A stretch of 64,000 bases of DNA from Glycomyces artemisiae (GCF_003002955.1 NZ_PVTJ01000002.1:558001-622000), one strand, 5' to 3'. Counted from the stretch's first letter, positions 1 through 8,321 are shown. Program-made: numbers and translations. Notes: generated by a model from the sequence alone, not told the origin.

Positions 1-115
1 CGACGATCCCGAGTTCGAAACCCGCTACGGCGACACCCTGTCGCGCATCCTCGCGCGGCTCGCCGCGGACACCACCACCGAAAGCACCACGGAAACCGAA
101 GGAGACCACCCATGA
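1..115 (+). CDS. C-terminal end of an unidentified protein (partial)
   Basis: An open frame enters from the left edge (first full codon at base 2) and runs about 37 codons to TGA at 113-115. The tail is acidic and threonine-rich, as is common in the disordered ends of TetR-type regulators. Its stop overlaps the next start as ATGA, so the two genes are translationally coupled and probably share an operon. A regulator controlling the following NAD(P)-binding protein would fit, but no diagnostic domain is inside the window and the identity is a guess. Confidence 0.5.
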   Translation, partial: DDPEFETRYGDTLSRILARLAADTTTESTTETEGDHP

Positions 116-912
116 CCGTCCTGGTCACCGGCGCGCGAGGTTCCATCGCGCGCAACGTCATCGCGCAGCTGATCCTCGCGGGCACCCCGGTGCGCGCGGC
201 CAGCCGCAACCCCGTCGACGTCGAGCTGCCGGGCGGCGCGCTGCCCGCCCGCTTCGACCTCACCGCCCCCGAGACCCTCGCGCCCGCACTGGAAGGCGTC
301 GAGAAGGTCTTCCTGTACGCCGCCCACGAGGGCATCGAGCACTTCGTGCCCGCCGCGGAGGCCGCGGGCGTCAAGCACGTGGTCCTGCTGTCCTCGGCCG
401 CCGTCATCGGCCCCGAGAGCAACCCGATCGCGCAGGTCCACTTGGCCGTCGAGCGCCCGCTCGAAGCGTCGGGCCTGTCGTGGACGTTCGTGCGCCCCGC
501 CATGTTCGCCACCAACTCGCTGTGGTGGGCCGAATCGATCAAGTCCGAAGGCGTTGTGCGCCTGCCGTACCCGGACGCGCCGGTCAACCCGATCCACGAG
601 AGGGACATCGCCGACGTCGCGGTGACCGCGCTCCTCGGCGGCGGCCATGAAGGCAAGAAGTACATCGTCGACGGGCCGGGCCACCTGGCCCAGCGCGAGC
701 AGGTCGCCTTGATCGGCAAGGCGATCGGCCGCGACCTCGCGGTCGAGGAGCTGCCGCGCGAAGCCGCCGAGCGGTTCCTGCCCGCGTCGCTGCTCGACAT
801 GCTCGCGGCCGCGGAGCCGGTCGCCTACGGGCCCACCGCGGAGGCCGTCACCGGCCGCCCCGCCCGCACATACGAGCAGTGGACCGTCGACCACGCCGCC
901 GACTTCCGCTGA
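112..912 (+). CDS. NmrA-like NAD(P)H-binding protein (atypical SDR)
   Basis: This 266-residue protein opens with a Rossmann nucleotide-binding loop, TGARGSIA at residues 6-13. It continues with the arrangement of NmrA/HSCARG-type atypical short-chain dehydrogenases: VKHVVLLSSA around residue 90, a FVRPAMFATN block near residue 127 and HERDIADVA near 163. There is no classical YxxxK catalytic pair, which is usual for this branch, whose members act as redox sensors or isoflavone-reductase-like enzymes. The length matches the family. The start ATG at 112 overlaps the preceding stop, supporting co-transcription. The substrate cannot be inferred. Confidence 0.85.
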   Translation: MTVLVTGARGSIARNVIAQLILAGTPVRAASRNPVDVELPGGALPARFDLTAPETLAPALEGVEKVFLYAAHEGIEHFVPAAEAAGVKHVVLLSSAAVIGPESNPIAQVHLAVERPLEASGLSWTFVRPAMFATNSLWWAESIKSEGVVRLPYPDAPVNPIHERDIADVAVTALLGGGHEGKKYIVDGPGHLAQREQVALIGKAIGRDLAVEELPREAAERFLPASLLDMLAAAEPVAYGPTAEAVTGRPARTYEQWTVDHAADFR

Positions 913-1044
913 TCGGTCGTCAGGGGCTCCTCAACGGGCTACGCCGCGGCGCTGAGGCGGGTTTACGCCGCCGCGACGATGTCCGGCCGGGGCCCGCGCC
1001 GCGAGCATGGAGATATCCAACACCTCGCAGAGGAGCCCCTGAAA

Positions 1045-1449
1045 ATGAACGTCAAGCAGCACTGGACCCGCACCGAGACCACCGCCGTCACCGGCCTGCT
1101 CGTGAGCGCCGCGGGCATCGCGACCCTCTGGGCCGCCGGCATCGAGTTCCCCGTCTACCCGCCGCCCGGCATCATCCTGCTCGGGACCGGCGCGGTCGCC
1201 TTCGCGGCCATGCGGACCCGCGTCCGCTGGGCCGCGGCCCTCCCCATCGTCCTCGGCGCGTTCATCCAGGCCGGGTTCATGATCGAGGGGATCGCCAGCG
1301 GCACCGGCTTCGCGAACCTCGCCGGGGACGCCGGGCTCGGCGCCCAGATCGGCCAGCTCGTGCAGCAGATCGGCGCCGTCACCGCCATCGTCGGCGGCGT
1401 GCTCACCCTCCGGGCCCGCACGGCGCGCAAGACGCCGCAGGCCGTGTGA
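1045..1449 (+). CDS. small four-helix membrane protein
   Basis: The chosen ATG at 1045 follows a GAGGAG-type ribosome site and gives 134 residues; an in-frame upstream start at 979 would add a hydrophilic stretch with no support. Four hydrophobic segments lie at roughly residues 13-33, 40-57, 62-85 and 105-125, with short loops and a basic C-terminus. The profile is that of a small integral membrane protein of unknown role. I do not recognise a family. It stands alone between the NAD(P)-binding gene and a convergent cold-shock gene, with a strong hairpin terminator after it. Confidence 0.75.
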   Translation: MNVKQHWTRTETTAVTGLLVSAAGIATLWAAGIEFPVYPPPGIILLGTGAVAFAAMRTRVRWAAALPIVLGAFIQAGFMIEGIASGTGFANLAGDAGLGAQIGQLVQQIGAVTAIVGGVLTLRARTARKTPQAV

Positions 1450-1461
1450 GCGGGAAGCGGA

Positions 1462-1493
1462 GCGGGGCGGCGGCACAAGTGCCGCCGCCCCGC
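1462..1493. terminator. bidirectional hairpin terminator
   Basis: A perfect 15-bp GC-rich stem (1462-1476 with 1479-1493) has a two-base loop. It sits between the convergent membrane-protein and cold-shock genes and lacks a clear T tract, as is common in actinomycetes. Confidence 0.8.
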
Positions 1494-1508
1494 CTTCGTG
1501 TATGCCTC

Positions 1509-1715
1509 TTAGCGGAGGATACGGATGTTCGCGGCCTGCGGGCCCTTCTGGCCCTGCTCGATGTCGAACTCGACCTGCTGGTTCTCTTCGAGGTCACGGC
1601 GACCCGTCCCCTGGATGGCGGAGAAGTGCGCGAACACGTCCGCGGAGCCGTCGTCGGGGGCGATGAAGCCGAAGCCCTTGTCGCCGTTGAACCATTTCAC
1701 GGTGCCGGTAGCCAT
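1509..1715 (-). CDS. cold-shock protein (CspA family)
   Basis: The 68-residue product starts [18 protein letters not shown], the hallmark of bacterial cold-shock domain proteins. It carries both nucleic-acid-binding motifs, KGFGFI (RNP1) and DVFAHFSAI (RNP2), and ends with the usual GPQAANI block. Such five-stranded OB-fold proteins melt RNA structure and bind single-stranded DNA. The start is fixed by an AGGAGG ribosome site just upstream; a longer in-frame extension to 1811 is not needed. A long untranslated region upstream of the start is possible, as in other csp genes, but I see no defined thermosensor. Confidence 0.97.
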   Translation of the reverse strand: MATGTVKWFNGDKGFGFIAPDDGSADVFAHFSAIQGTGRRDLEENQQVEFDIEQGQKGPQAANIRILR

Positions 1716-1982
1716 TGGTGTTCCTCCTGTTGTTCGGCGGGCCGCCGGGGCGGCCCTTGTCCCGCGCCGATGACGCCGGCGCGGAAGTCGGTGTAGGGGT
1801 GGTCGGGGCATGCGGCGACCGGCCGCGGTCGGGAGACCGCGTGCCGCAGAGTGATCCGGTTCGGTGATGCGACTTGGGACCTGGTGTTCGAAGAGATGGT
1901 CGCCTTGATTCGTTCGAAGTGATGAAACGCCGCTCTGCCAACGTGCCGGCGGCGTCGAGAAGCTTGCCCGACCTTACACCAA

Positions 1983-2342
1983 CTAGTGGCGGGCCACCTT
2001 GTGCAGCACCTCGCGGCCGCGCTCCGGCAGCTCAGAGGCCGCTGATATCAGCGCGTCCCGGGCGTCCTCCAGCTGGTCGAGCGCCCGCCGGTAGACGCTG
2101 GCCGACTTGCGGCGGTCGTACGCGATCTTGAGCCCGACGACGGCGACCGCGGCGACGCCCGCCGCGACGAGCGCCACGACCACCGGGTTCACGCCGCGGC
2201 GCGGCTCCCAGTCGTCGGGGTCGAGCATCTCTTTCCCGTGCAGCTCGCCGATGTCGGCGCCCTCGTTCGCCGTCAGATCGGCCATGCGGATCGCGTCCGC
2301 CTCCGCTCCTGCCTCGGCCGGCAGGTCCCTCTGTGCGCTCAT
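1983..2342 (-). CDS. single-pass membrane protein of unknown function
   Basis: ATG at 2342 is preceded by a clear GAGGAGG ribosome site. The 119-residue product has an acidic N-terminal half, one transmembrane helix at about residues 52-71 rich in Val and Ala, and a basic C-terminal region predicted to form a helix (residues 75-115). No known domain is apparent. It lies alone, divergent from the TetR gene at 2474 with about 130 bp between them, so shared regulation is possible. The small anchored architecture is frequent in actinomycetes and gives no functional clue. Confidence 0.75.
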   Translation of the reverse strand: MSAQRDLPAEAGAEADAIRMADLTANEGADIGELHGKEMLDPDDWEPRRGVNPVVVALVAAGVAAVAVVGLKIAYDRRKSASVYRRALDQLEDARDALISAASELPERGREVLHKVARH

Positions 2343-2473
2343 ATGCTCGCCTCCTCCTCGGTGCGAGAGGATTCCCCGGGCGACGACCTGGGAAACCTCT
2401 CCCAGGCACTCTAAATGGCGACGTCATCGGGATGCCGCCGTATCCTGAACGCCCGTCGAGCGGAGGAGTGAAC

Positions 2474-3547
2474 ATGGCGAGACTCACACGAGTCGAGCAG
2501 CAGGCCCGCACCCGCGCGGCGGTCCTGGCCGCCGCTAGGGCGGAGTTCACCGAGCACGGGTTCGCGGCCGCGAAGGTCGACCGGATCGCCGACCGCGCCG
2601 ACCTCACCCGCGGCGCGGTCTACTCGAACTTCCCGGGCAAGCGGGCGCTCTACCTGGCGGTGCTCGTCGCGCTCGTGGAGGAGGGCGCGGTGGGAGACGG
2701 CCCGATCGGTGAGGACGCGGGATCCCCTGCCTCGGCGGGCGCGCCTCCGCGGACCGCTGAGGACGCCCTCACACGCTTCGCCCGCGCCTGGCTCACACGC
2801 CTCCCGCCCGCGGCCGACAGCGCCCCTGGAGGCCGCCTGCGGCTGCGATCCCTCGCCGGGGTCCTCGACGAGAGCGGACGCGACGCGCTCGCCCAGATCG
2901 CCCGCCTGGAGGCCCTGCTGCTCGCCGCCGCCCTCGAAGCCTGCGACGGCACCGCGCGCCGCGTGCGCCTCGCCGAACTCGCCCTCACGCTCCTGCACGG
3001 CTCGGGGCTCCTCGCGGAGGCCGTCCCCGGCTTCGGCGACCCGGCCGACCGGGCCCGCGCCTGCGGGCACCTCGCCCGCCTCGACCTCGCCGACGCCTGG
3101 ACCCCCGCCAGCCCCGCCGCGCCCGCGGCCGCGTCCCGCGAGATCCTCGCGCCCCTCGACGCGCCCGCGGACCTCCTCGGCGGCCGCGTCGACCTCGGCG
3201 CCGACGGCGTCATCGCGGTCCTCGGCGTCTCGCGCCTCGCCGCTGCCGAGGACGCCTTCCGCGCCGCCGGTCCCGGCGAGCAGGCCACTGTGGTCGTCCC
3301 CGCCGACGGCGAGACCGCGGACCTGGTGCGGCTCAGGCTCACCGACCTCGCCGCCTGCCTGCGCCCGGCCTTCCCGACCGGGCGGCGCCTGCGCGTCGTC
3401 CTCGACAGCGGCACCCTCGCGGCCGCAATCGGATTCGCGAACACCGGCGACGGAACCGAAGCGGCCCTGCGCATCAGCGACGGCATCATCACCGCCCGCG
3501 CGATCGGCGCCGGCGCGGGCCGCGCCGTGGCACAGGGCGGGCCCTAG
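2474..3547 (+). CDS. TetR-family regulator with a long C-terminal extension
   Basis: ATG at 2474 lies 7 nt after GGAGG; an in-frame GTG two codons upstream is less well spaced. Residues 8-55 form a TetR helix-turn-helix (AARAEFTEHG, then VDRIADRADLTRGAVYSNF), so the protein binds DNA as a dimer. At 357 residues it is far longer than the usual 190-220. The extra 150 residues, from about residue 200, look like a second alpha/beta domain rich in Ala, Arg and Asp that I cannot name. It may sense a larger ligand or act with a partner. Its target is unknown; the divergent gene at 2342 is a candidate. Confidence 0.85.
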   Translation: MARLTRVEQQARTRAAVLAAARAEFTEHGFAAAKVDRIADRADLTRGAVYSNFPGKRALYLAVLVALVEEGAVGDGPIGEDAGSPASAGAPPRTAEDALTRFARAWLTRLPPAADSAPGGRLRLRSLAGVLDESGRDALAQIARLEALLLAAALEACDGTARRVRLAELALTLLHGSGLLAEAVPGFGDPADRARACGHLARLDLADAWTPASPAAPAAASREILAPLDAPADLLGGRVDLGADGVIAVLGVSRLAAAEDAFRAAGPGEQATVVVPADGETADLVRLRLTDLAACLRPAFPTGRRLRVVLDSGTLAAAIGFANTGDGTEAALRISDGIITARAIGAGAGRAVAQGGP

Positions 3548-3624
3548 CCGGGATCGGCGATTCCCGGCGGCCACCCGTGCGGCGGCGGTAGCGTCGGAGG
3601 GCACCACGACCGCGGAGGAACACC

Positions 3625-3951
3625 ATGCCAGACACCGAACTGCCGCCGCCGATCCAGGAGTTCATCAACGCGACCAACGCCGGGGACACCGAGCGCTTCC
3701 TCAAGGTGTTCACCGAGGACGCCTTCCTGAGCGACTGGGGCCGCGAGTTCCACGGCGTCGAAGGCGCCGCGCAGTGGAACCGCACGGACAACATCGGCAT
3801 GGAGAGCCGCTTCGAGGTCCTCGACGCCGAAGGCGCGGGCGACGGCTGGACCGTCACCCTCAAGGTCACCGGGAACCGGTTCAACGGGACCGGCCCGCTC
3901 CGGTTCCGCTTGCAGGACGGGAAGATCGCGAGCCTCGTCATCGAACCTTAG
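3625..3951 (+). CDS. NTF2-like / SnoaL-type small protein
   Basis: The 108-residue product shows the compact alpha+beta cone pattern of the NTF2/SnoaL superfamily: an N-terminal helix with IQEFINATNAGDTERF, an early TEDA(F) segment, and alternating strands ending FRLQDGKIASLVI. Members are ketosteroid-isomerase-like enzymes or ligand-binding proteins, and sequence alone does not decide which. A GGAGG site precedes the ATG. It is followed by a very strong hairpin, so it is probably monocistronic or the end of a short unit with the TetR gene 77 bp upstream. Confidence 0.85.
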   Translation: MPDTELPPPIQEFINATNAGDTERFLKVFTEDAFLSDWGREFHGVEGAAQWNRTDNIGMESRFEVLDAEGAGDGWTVTLKVTGNRFNGTGPLRFRLQDGKIASLVIEP

Positions 3952-3984
3952 TGTTCACCACATCCAGATGACCACAACATCCGA

Positions 3985-4022
3985 GATCGGGAGGTGAGGG
4001 CCGCGGCCCTCACCTCCCGATC
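3985..4022. terminator. perfect 38-nt palindrome, terminator
   Basis: A perfect inverted repeat spans these bases, with a 16-bp outer stem (3985-4000 with 4007-4022) and a self-complementary CCGCGG centre. It lies 30 bp past the NTF2-like stop and likely ends that transcript. Confidence 0.75.
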
Positions 4023-4339
4023 CGTTCGATACCCCTGCCCTGGAACGGATTGCGGCACTGGCGCGGCGTAGGTAGTCTTGACGCGTCTTGACACCCTCTT
4101 GACGCAAATCAACAAAATCAGGTTTCACCTCGACGTAATGATGGTGAAACTTGTGTGAATCGAGCCACCCGGGGCATCGCCCACCCGCTGTCCCGGGCGT
4201 CTTGAAGATCAGGCCCCCGACTGCCGTGAAGGGGCCGTCAGAGAGTCGCCAAGGAGATGTCAACAGGTCAGAAACGGGCCCCCGACCGCAGTACGTTGGT
4301 CGCCGGATCCGCCTCCCCCAGAGCGAAAGGCACTGAACC
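4023..4339. promoter_or_regulatory. regulatory region ahead of the type VII-like cassette
   Basis: No gene is visible in this 317-bp stretch. It holds three direct copies of TCTTGAC (4076-4082, 4086-4092, 4097-4103) spaced 10-11 bp, each containing a -35-like TTGAC. A 21-base-separated inverted repeat GTTTCACC/GGTGAAAC follows at 4122-4129 and 4143-4150. Further down, two imperfect GGCCCCCGAC-containing copies occur. The arrangement suggests a controlled promoter for the cassette starting at 4340. Confidence 0.45.
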
Positions 4340-4699
4340 TTGCCCTCCGTGTTCGAAGACCCCGAAGGCTATATGCGCGACTTCCAGGGCCGCATGGCCG
4401 CGATGGTCGAGCGCGCCTCGTCCCTGAACGAAGCGATGGCGACCGCCTCCGCGACGGCGGCGTCGCCCGACGGCGAGGTCGAGGTGACCGTGGCCGTCGG
4501 CGGGTCCCTCCAGGAGCTGCGCCTGACCCCCGCGATCAAGCAGATGTCCGCCCAGTCCCTCGCGGAGATGATCAAGGCCGTCTACCGCGAGGCCGCCGAG
4601 GACGCCGGGCGCAACGCCACCGGCGCGCTGGCCGACGTGTTCGGCGAGGACAACGACCTCGTGCGCCAGGCGCGCGCCCGCACGCAGGGGGAGGACTGA
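4340..4699 (+). CDS. YbaB/EbfC-like protein of a type VII-like cassette
   Basis: The product has 119 residues from a TTG start at 4340, chosen because GAAAGG lies 9 nt upstream; a GTG at 4349 is the alternative. The central part matches the YbaB/EbfC fold: a long N-terminal helix (MAAMVERASSLNEA), strands GEVEVTVAVGGSLQELRL and a C-terminal helix (LAEMIKAVYREAAEDA). YbaB proteins bind DNA as dimers. In actinomycetes this family is often encoded beside type VII secretion substrates (for example EspL near ESX-1), where it acts as a chaperone-like partner. The next gene begins 3 bp after its stop. Confidence 0.75.
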   Translation: MPSVFEDPEGYMRDFQGRMAAMVERASSLNEAMATASATAASPDGEVEVTVAVGGSLQELRLTPAIKQMSAQSLAEMIKAVYREAAEDAGRNATGALADVFGEDNDLVRQARARTQGED

Positions 4700-4701
4700 C
4701 C

Positions 4702-5025
4702 GTGGGAGACGGCTTCAACGTCCCGGACCCGGCCGCGTTCCAGACACATGTGGACAATGTGGACTCGAAGGTGATCGGGCCTGTGGCGCAGTGCTACGCG
4801 GCCGCCGAGGCCAAGGGCTTCGGTTCGGTGCTCGACTTCGGGCTCGTCAACATCCAGTTCGCGGGCGTGGCGATGGCGATCTCCGAGATCGCGACCAACC
4901 TCATCGAGACCGCCCGCGAGGCGGCCCAGGAGACCACCAACCGGGTCAAGGCGACCTGCGACGCCTACGAGGAGTGCGACTCCTCGGTCGCCGAGACCTT
5001 CAACGTCTACATCAGGGGGAACTAG
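4702..5025 (+). CDS. EspC-like type VII secretion target
   Basis: A GTG start gives 107 residues organised as a helical hairpin: helix one about residues 8-35 and helix two about 58-90, separated by a glycine turn. A YxxxD signal (Tyr89, Asp93 in AYEECD) directly follows the second helix, which is the general secretion motif of type VII (ESX) substrates. No WXG is present, as in EspC-like partners. It overlaps the next gene by one base (TAGTG) and follows the YbaB-like gene by 3 bp, so the four genes are co-translated. A heterodimer with the WXG protein downstream is likely but not shown. Confidence 0.65.
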   Translation: MGDGFNVPDPAAFQTHVDNVDSKVIGPVAQCYAAAEAKGFGSVLDFGLVNIQFAGVAMAISEIATNLIETAREAAQETTNRVKATCDAYEECDSSVAETFNVYIRGN

Positions 5026-6107
5026 TGAACGACCTGATCGTCAACGACACCGCCGACGCGCCGCCGTGGGGCGAGCTCGACGGCGCCCGGGCCGCCGCGA
5101 GCGCGCAGGACCTCCTCAACTCCGACTCCGGGCTTGAATACGCGCTCAACGGGACCGTGGCCGCGCTCGACCTCCTGGCGTTCGCGGCGAACCCCTTCAA
5201 GGAGTTCATCATGGCGGGCGTCGGGTTCCTCATCGAGCACGTCGACTTCCTTAGGGAGCCTTTGGAATGGGTCGCGGGAGACCCCGGTGCCATCAACGCC
5301 ACCAAGGACACCTGGAACAACATCGCCGCCGCGCTCGACCAGGCGGGCGCCGACCTCCAGGCCGAGGTCGCCTCGCTCTCGGAGTGGCAGGGCGACGCCG
5401 CCGAGTCGTACCGGACCCTGACCGCCGACTTCGGCAGCGCCATCCAGGGCGCGGGCACCGCGTCGAGCGTCATGGGCGGCTACATGATGGTCATGGGGAT
5501 CTGGACTGCCGTCACCCGCGGCCTGATTCTGGAGCTGATCTGCGACTTCGTGTCGCGCGCGATCATGTACGCCCTTGCGGCCCTTGCCTCCTCGTGGATC
5601 ACGCTGGGCGGGTCGTTCGCGGCGATGATCGGCGGGATCATCGTCGACGCCATGGGCGTCGGCGCGAAGATCATGAAGCACCTGACGAAGCTCGGCGACG
5701 CCATGCAGATGCTCAACACCCGCTTCACGAAGCTCAACGAGATCGTCGGCGACCTCGGCCGCGTGCTCTCGAAGTTCGCCGCCCACAAGCAGATCGACCT
5801 CGGCTTCGACGCCCTCAAGCAGGGCACGAACCTGAAGTTCGACCAGCTGTCCTCGGCCATCAAGAACGACATACCGCTGCCGGGCAACGGCTACAGATCG
5901 GGCTACCAGAGCGACATCGCCAAGGACGCGTACGACGTCATGGGGAACCTGTGGGGCTCGGGCAAGCTCAACGTCCCCGGCATGACGGGCGCCTACAACC
6001 TCGACGTGTTCGGGAACCCCTTGGGCGACCTCCTGACCGGGTACCCGATGACCGGGCTGAAGAGCCTCCTCGGCGGCACGCCGGGGGCGGTGCAGGACGG
6101 CGGGTGA
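5025..6107 (+). CDS. WXG100-like protein with hydrophobic C-terminal half
   Basis: GTG at 5025 overlaps the previous TAG stop and gives 360 residues. Around residue 120 the sequence SEWQGDAAESY carries the WxG turn of WXG100 helical hairpins, preceded by a helix containing the NNIAAALDQAG stretch. A strongly hydrophobic segment follows at about residues 145-215, two or three helices with a GG-rich Ile/Met stretch, and then a polar tail. This layout resembles large LXG/WXG-type type VII substrates or toxins whose C-terminus is unrecognised. I see no known toxin motif. The next gene overlaps by 4 bp. Confidence 0.6.
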   Translation: MNDLIVNDTADAPPWGELDGARAAASAQDLLNSDSGLEYALNGTVAALDLLAFAANPFKEFIMAGVGFLIEHVDFLREPLEWVAGDPGAINATKDTWNNIAAALDQAGADLQAEVASLSEWQGDAAESYRTLTADFGSAIQGAGTASSVMGGYMMVMGIWTAVTRGLILELICDFVSRAIMYALAALASSWITLGGSFAAMIGGIIVDAMGVGAKIMKHLTKLGDAMQMLNTRFTKLNEIVGDLGRVLSKFAAHKQIDLGFDALKQGTNLKFDQLSSAIKNDIPLPGNGYRSGYQSDIAKDAYDVMGNLWGSGKLNVPGMTGAYNLDVFGNPLGDLLTGYPMTGLKSLLGGTPGAVQDGG

Positions 6108-6664
6108 CCGCCGCCCAGGCCGGCGCCGTCGAGCTCGGGGTGATCGTCGGCGGGATCGTGTTCTGGCTGGCGGGTGTGGCCGCGGTGTTCTTCCGCGGGA
6201 TTGTCATCCCCGGGGCGAAGCTGGTCGACCTCAAGGAGGAGGTCGCCGAGCGGCGGGGCCTGTTCACGCAGGTCCCGCCCGACGACACGCCCCGGACCGA
6301 GGCCGAGCTCCGCGAACGCATCGCCCGCAACGAGGTGGGGCTGTTCGCTTCTTCGACGGGGAAGGAGCGCGAGTTCGCCGTCTGGGACGCCTGGCGGCGC
6401 GACCCGGACTACAAGGCCGAGGTCATGCGGCGCTTCCACGCGTTCTACCCGCGGCACCACACCTGGATCGCGCTGCTGCTCGGCGGCGTCTGGGACGCGG
6501 TGTTCCTGGCGTCGCCGCTGCGGGACGCGCTCGTGCCGGAGCAGATCGGGGTCCTGGCGGCCGTCTGGGTGCTCGTCGTACCACTGTGGATCGCCTTCGT
6601 CGCCCTGCTGGTGATGGAGGCGTGGAAGACCGCGGCCCGGCGCCGGAAGGCGAAGGTTTTGTGA
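6104..6664 (+). CDS. membrane protein of the type VII-like cassette
   Basis: GTG at 6104 overlaps the preceding TGA. The 186-residue product has an N-terminal transmembrane helix (about residues 7-30), a charged cytosolic middle with an E-rich helix (residues 36-105), and two C-terminal hydrophobic helices (about 120-140 and 145-168) before a basic end. No recognised family. Tight coupling to the WXG-like gene suggests an immunity, chaperone or anchoring role for it, but that is inference from position only. Confidence 0.7.
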   Translation: MTAAQAGAVELGVIVGGIVFWLAGVAAVFFRGIVIPGAKLVDLKEEVAERRGLFTQVPPDDTPRTEAELRERIARNEVGLFASSTGKEREFAVWDAWRRDPDYKAEVMRRFHAFYPRHHTWIALLLGGVWDAVFLASPLRDALVPEQIGVLAAVWVLVVPLWIAFVALLVMEAWKTAARRRKAKVL

Positions 6665-6800
6665 AACCGGAACGCTGCAGAGGCGCCGCGGCCACCCGGA
6701 TTACCACTCTTGTTAACCCGCAACGCAATAGCATTGTCCGACCACGTCGCGGGGGAGCGGTCACCGCTCCCGAAGGGCCGCGTGAGAGCAAGGAGAGCAA

Positions 6801-7202
6801 GTGAGCGAGACCCCCGAGCATGCGGAACCGGCCGAGGAGTTCGACCTCGCGGCGTTCATGCGGGACTTCGAGAAGCGGATGGGCGTGCTGCGCGGGGAAG
6901 CGGCGCCCGTCCGGCACCTGGTCGACGCGACCAGCGTCCGGCTCGTCTCCGACGGCGGCGAGGTCGCGGTGACCGCGAACATCGCGGGCGCGCTCGTCGA
7001 CGTCGAGTTCCTGCCTCCCGCGGCGGCCCTGTCGCCGATCGAGCAGGCCGGTCTCGTCATCGAGACGTACGAGCGGGCCGCCGACGCGGCGCGCGACCGC
7101 ACCCACGACATCGTCGCGGGCTTCGTCGACGAGTCGGCCCGCGCGCGCGAACTCGCGCGCCGCCTCGTGGAGGAGGCGCGCGAGCGCCGCGCCGAGCAGT
7201 AG
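6801..7202 (+). CDS. second YbaB/EbfC-like protein
   Basis: The GTG start at 6801 follows AAGGAGAG. The 133-residue product has the same plan as the protein at 4340: an N-terminal helix (AAFMRDFEKRMGVL), strands with SDGGEVAVTANIAGALVDVEF, then a long Arg/Glu-rich helix. It is therefore a probable YbaB-fold paralogue that closes the cassette. The 136-bp gap before it may hold its own promoter. Two YbaB-like genes bracketing a substrate pair suggest each serves a different partner. No EccC ATPase or other ESX core component is in the window. Confidence 0.7.
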   Translation: MSETPEHAEPAEEFDLAAFMRDFEKRMGVLRGEAAPVRHLVDATSVRLVSDGGEVAVTANIAGALVDVEFLPPAAALSPIEQAGLVIETYERAADAARDRTHDIVAGFVDESARARELARRLVEEARERRAEQ

Positions 7203-7216
7203 GCGACGCGAACCGA

Positions 7217-7248
7217 AGGCCGCCAGGCGCACCCGCGCCCGGCGGCCT
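7217..7248. terminator. hairpin between convergent genes
   Basis: AGGCCGCC (7217-7224) pairs with GGCGGCCT (7241-7248), with a partly self-pairing GC-rich loop, between the YbaB-like and flavin monooxygenase genes. Confidence 0.6.
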
Positions 7249-7256
7249 CGCTGCGT

Positions 7257-8321
7257 TCAGTCCCGCAGAAGCGGCAGCAGCTGGTCGCCCTGCCGCTTGA
7301 TCTCCGGCAGGTACGGGGTGTCGGAGAGCACGAAGTGCGTGATGCCCAGCTCCGCGTACTTGCGCAGCGACGCGGCCACATCGGCGGCGGAGCCGACGAG
7401 CCACGTGGTGCCCGCGCCGCCGCCCCCGAACTTCCCCGGGGCCGTGTAGAGGTTGTCGTCGAGGACCTCGCCGCGCTCGGCGAGGTCGAGGAGGCGCTGC
7501 TGCCCGACCGCGGTGCGGCGGTGGGCGTCGCGCAGGTACTCCTGGTTCCCGGCGGCCATGGTCGCCACCTTCGCCTCGGCGTCGGCCCACGCCTCCTCGG
7601 TCGTGTCGCGCACGAATGTGGTGATGCGCAGCCCGAACTCCAGCGGCTTGTGCTCGCGGCCGACCTCCTCGCTGAGCTTCTTGAGCCGCTCGATGCGCTC
7701 GCGCACGCCGTCGAGGGGCTCGCCCCAGAACAGCTGCACGTCCGCCTCGGCGGCCGCGACCCGTTCGGCCGCTTCGGAAGCGCCTCCGAAGTACAGCTTC
7801 GGGTGGGTCCGCTCGCCCTTGACGACCGGCCGCAGCTCCAGGGCCGAGTCGGTGACGGAGAAGTGCTCGCCCGCGTAGGTGACGCGCTCCTCGGTCCAGA
7901 GGCGCCGCACGATCTGCATGAACTCCTTGGTGCGGGCGTAGCGGTGCGCCTGGTCGCCCTCGCTGTCGCCGTACGCGGCCAGGTTGTCCTGCCCGGAGAC
8001 GATGTTGACGAGGACCCGCCCGCCGGTGAGGTGGTCGAGGGTCGCGGCGGCGGACGCGAAGTTCGCGGGGCGCCAGTAGCCGGGGCGGATCGCGATGAGG
8101 GGCTTGAAGGTCGTGGTCCGGGCGGCGAGCGCGGTGGCGACGGTGTACGTGTCGGGCCGGCCCCAGCTCGTGCCGAGGAGCGCGCCGCCCCAGCCGTGGT
8201 CCTCCAGGGCCTTGGCGTGGCTGGTGAGGGTCTCCAGGCTGTTGTGCCCCTCGACGGCGTCGTCGCCGCGGTGCCCGGGCCGGGCCTGGTTGGGGATGTA
8301 CCAGAGGAATTCGGCGCTCAT
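7257..8321 (-). CDS. LLM-class FMNH2-dependent monooxygenase (alkanesulfonate-type)
   Basis: The start is set at ATG 8321, with GAGGAGA upstream; an in-frame extension to 8390 is unsupported. The 354-residue TIM-barrel protein reads like SsuD: N-terminal FLWYIPNQ, WGGALLGTSWGRPD near residue 55, LIAIRPGYW near 85, TLDHLTGGRVLVNIVSGQ near 100-120 and YFGGASEAA near 180. SsuD enzymes use reduced flavin and oxygen to cleave C-S bonds of alkanesulfonates, cytosolic, with a separate flavin reductase. The nitroreductase two genes away could serve as reductase, which is inference. Substrate range is open. Confidence 0.9.
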   Translation of the reverse strand: MSAEFLWYIPNQARPGHRGDDAVEGHNSLETLTSHAKALEDHGWGGALLGTSWGRPDTYTVATALAARTTTFKPLIAIRPGYWRPANFASAAATLDHLTGGRVLVNIVSGQDNLAAYGDSEGDQAHRYARTKEFMQIVRRLWTEERVTYAGEHFSVTDSALELRPVVKGERTHPKLYFGGASEAAERVAAAEADVQLFWGEPLDGVRERIERLKKLSEEVGREHKPLEFGLRITTFVRDTTEEAWADAEAKVATMAAGNQEYLRDAHRRTAVGQQRLLDLAERGEVLDDNLYTAPGKFGGGGAGTTWLVGSAADVAASLRKYAELGITHFVLSDTPYLPEIKRQGDQLLPLLRD

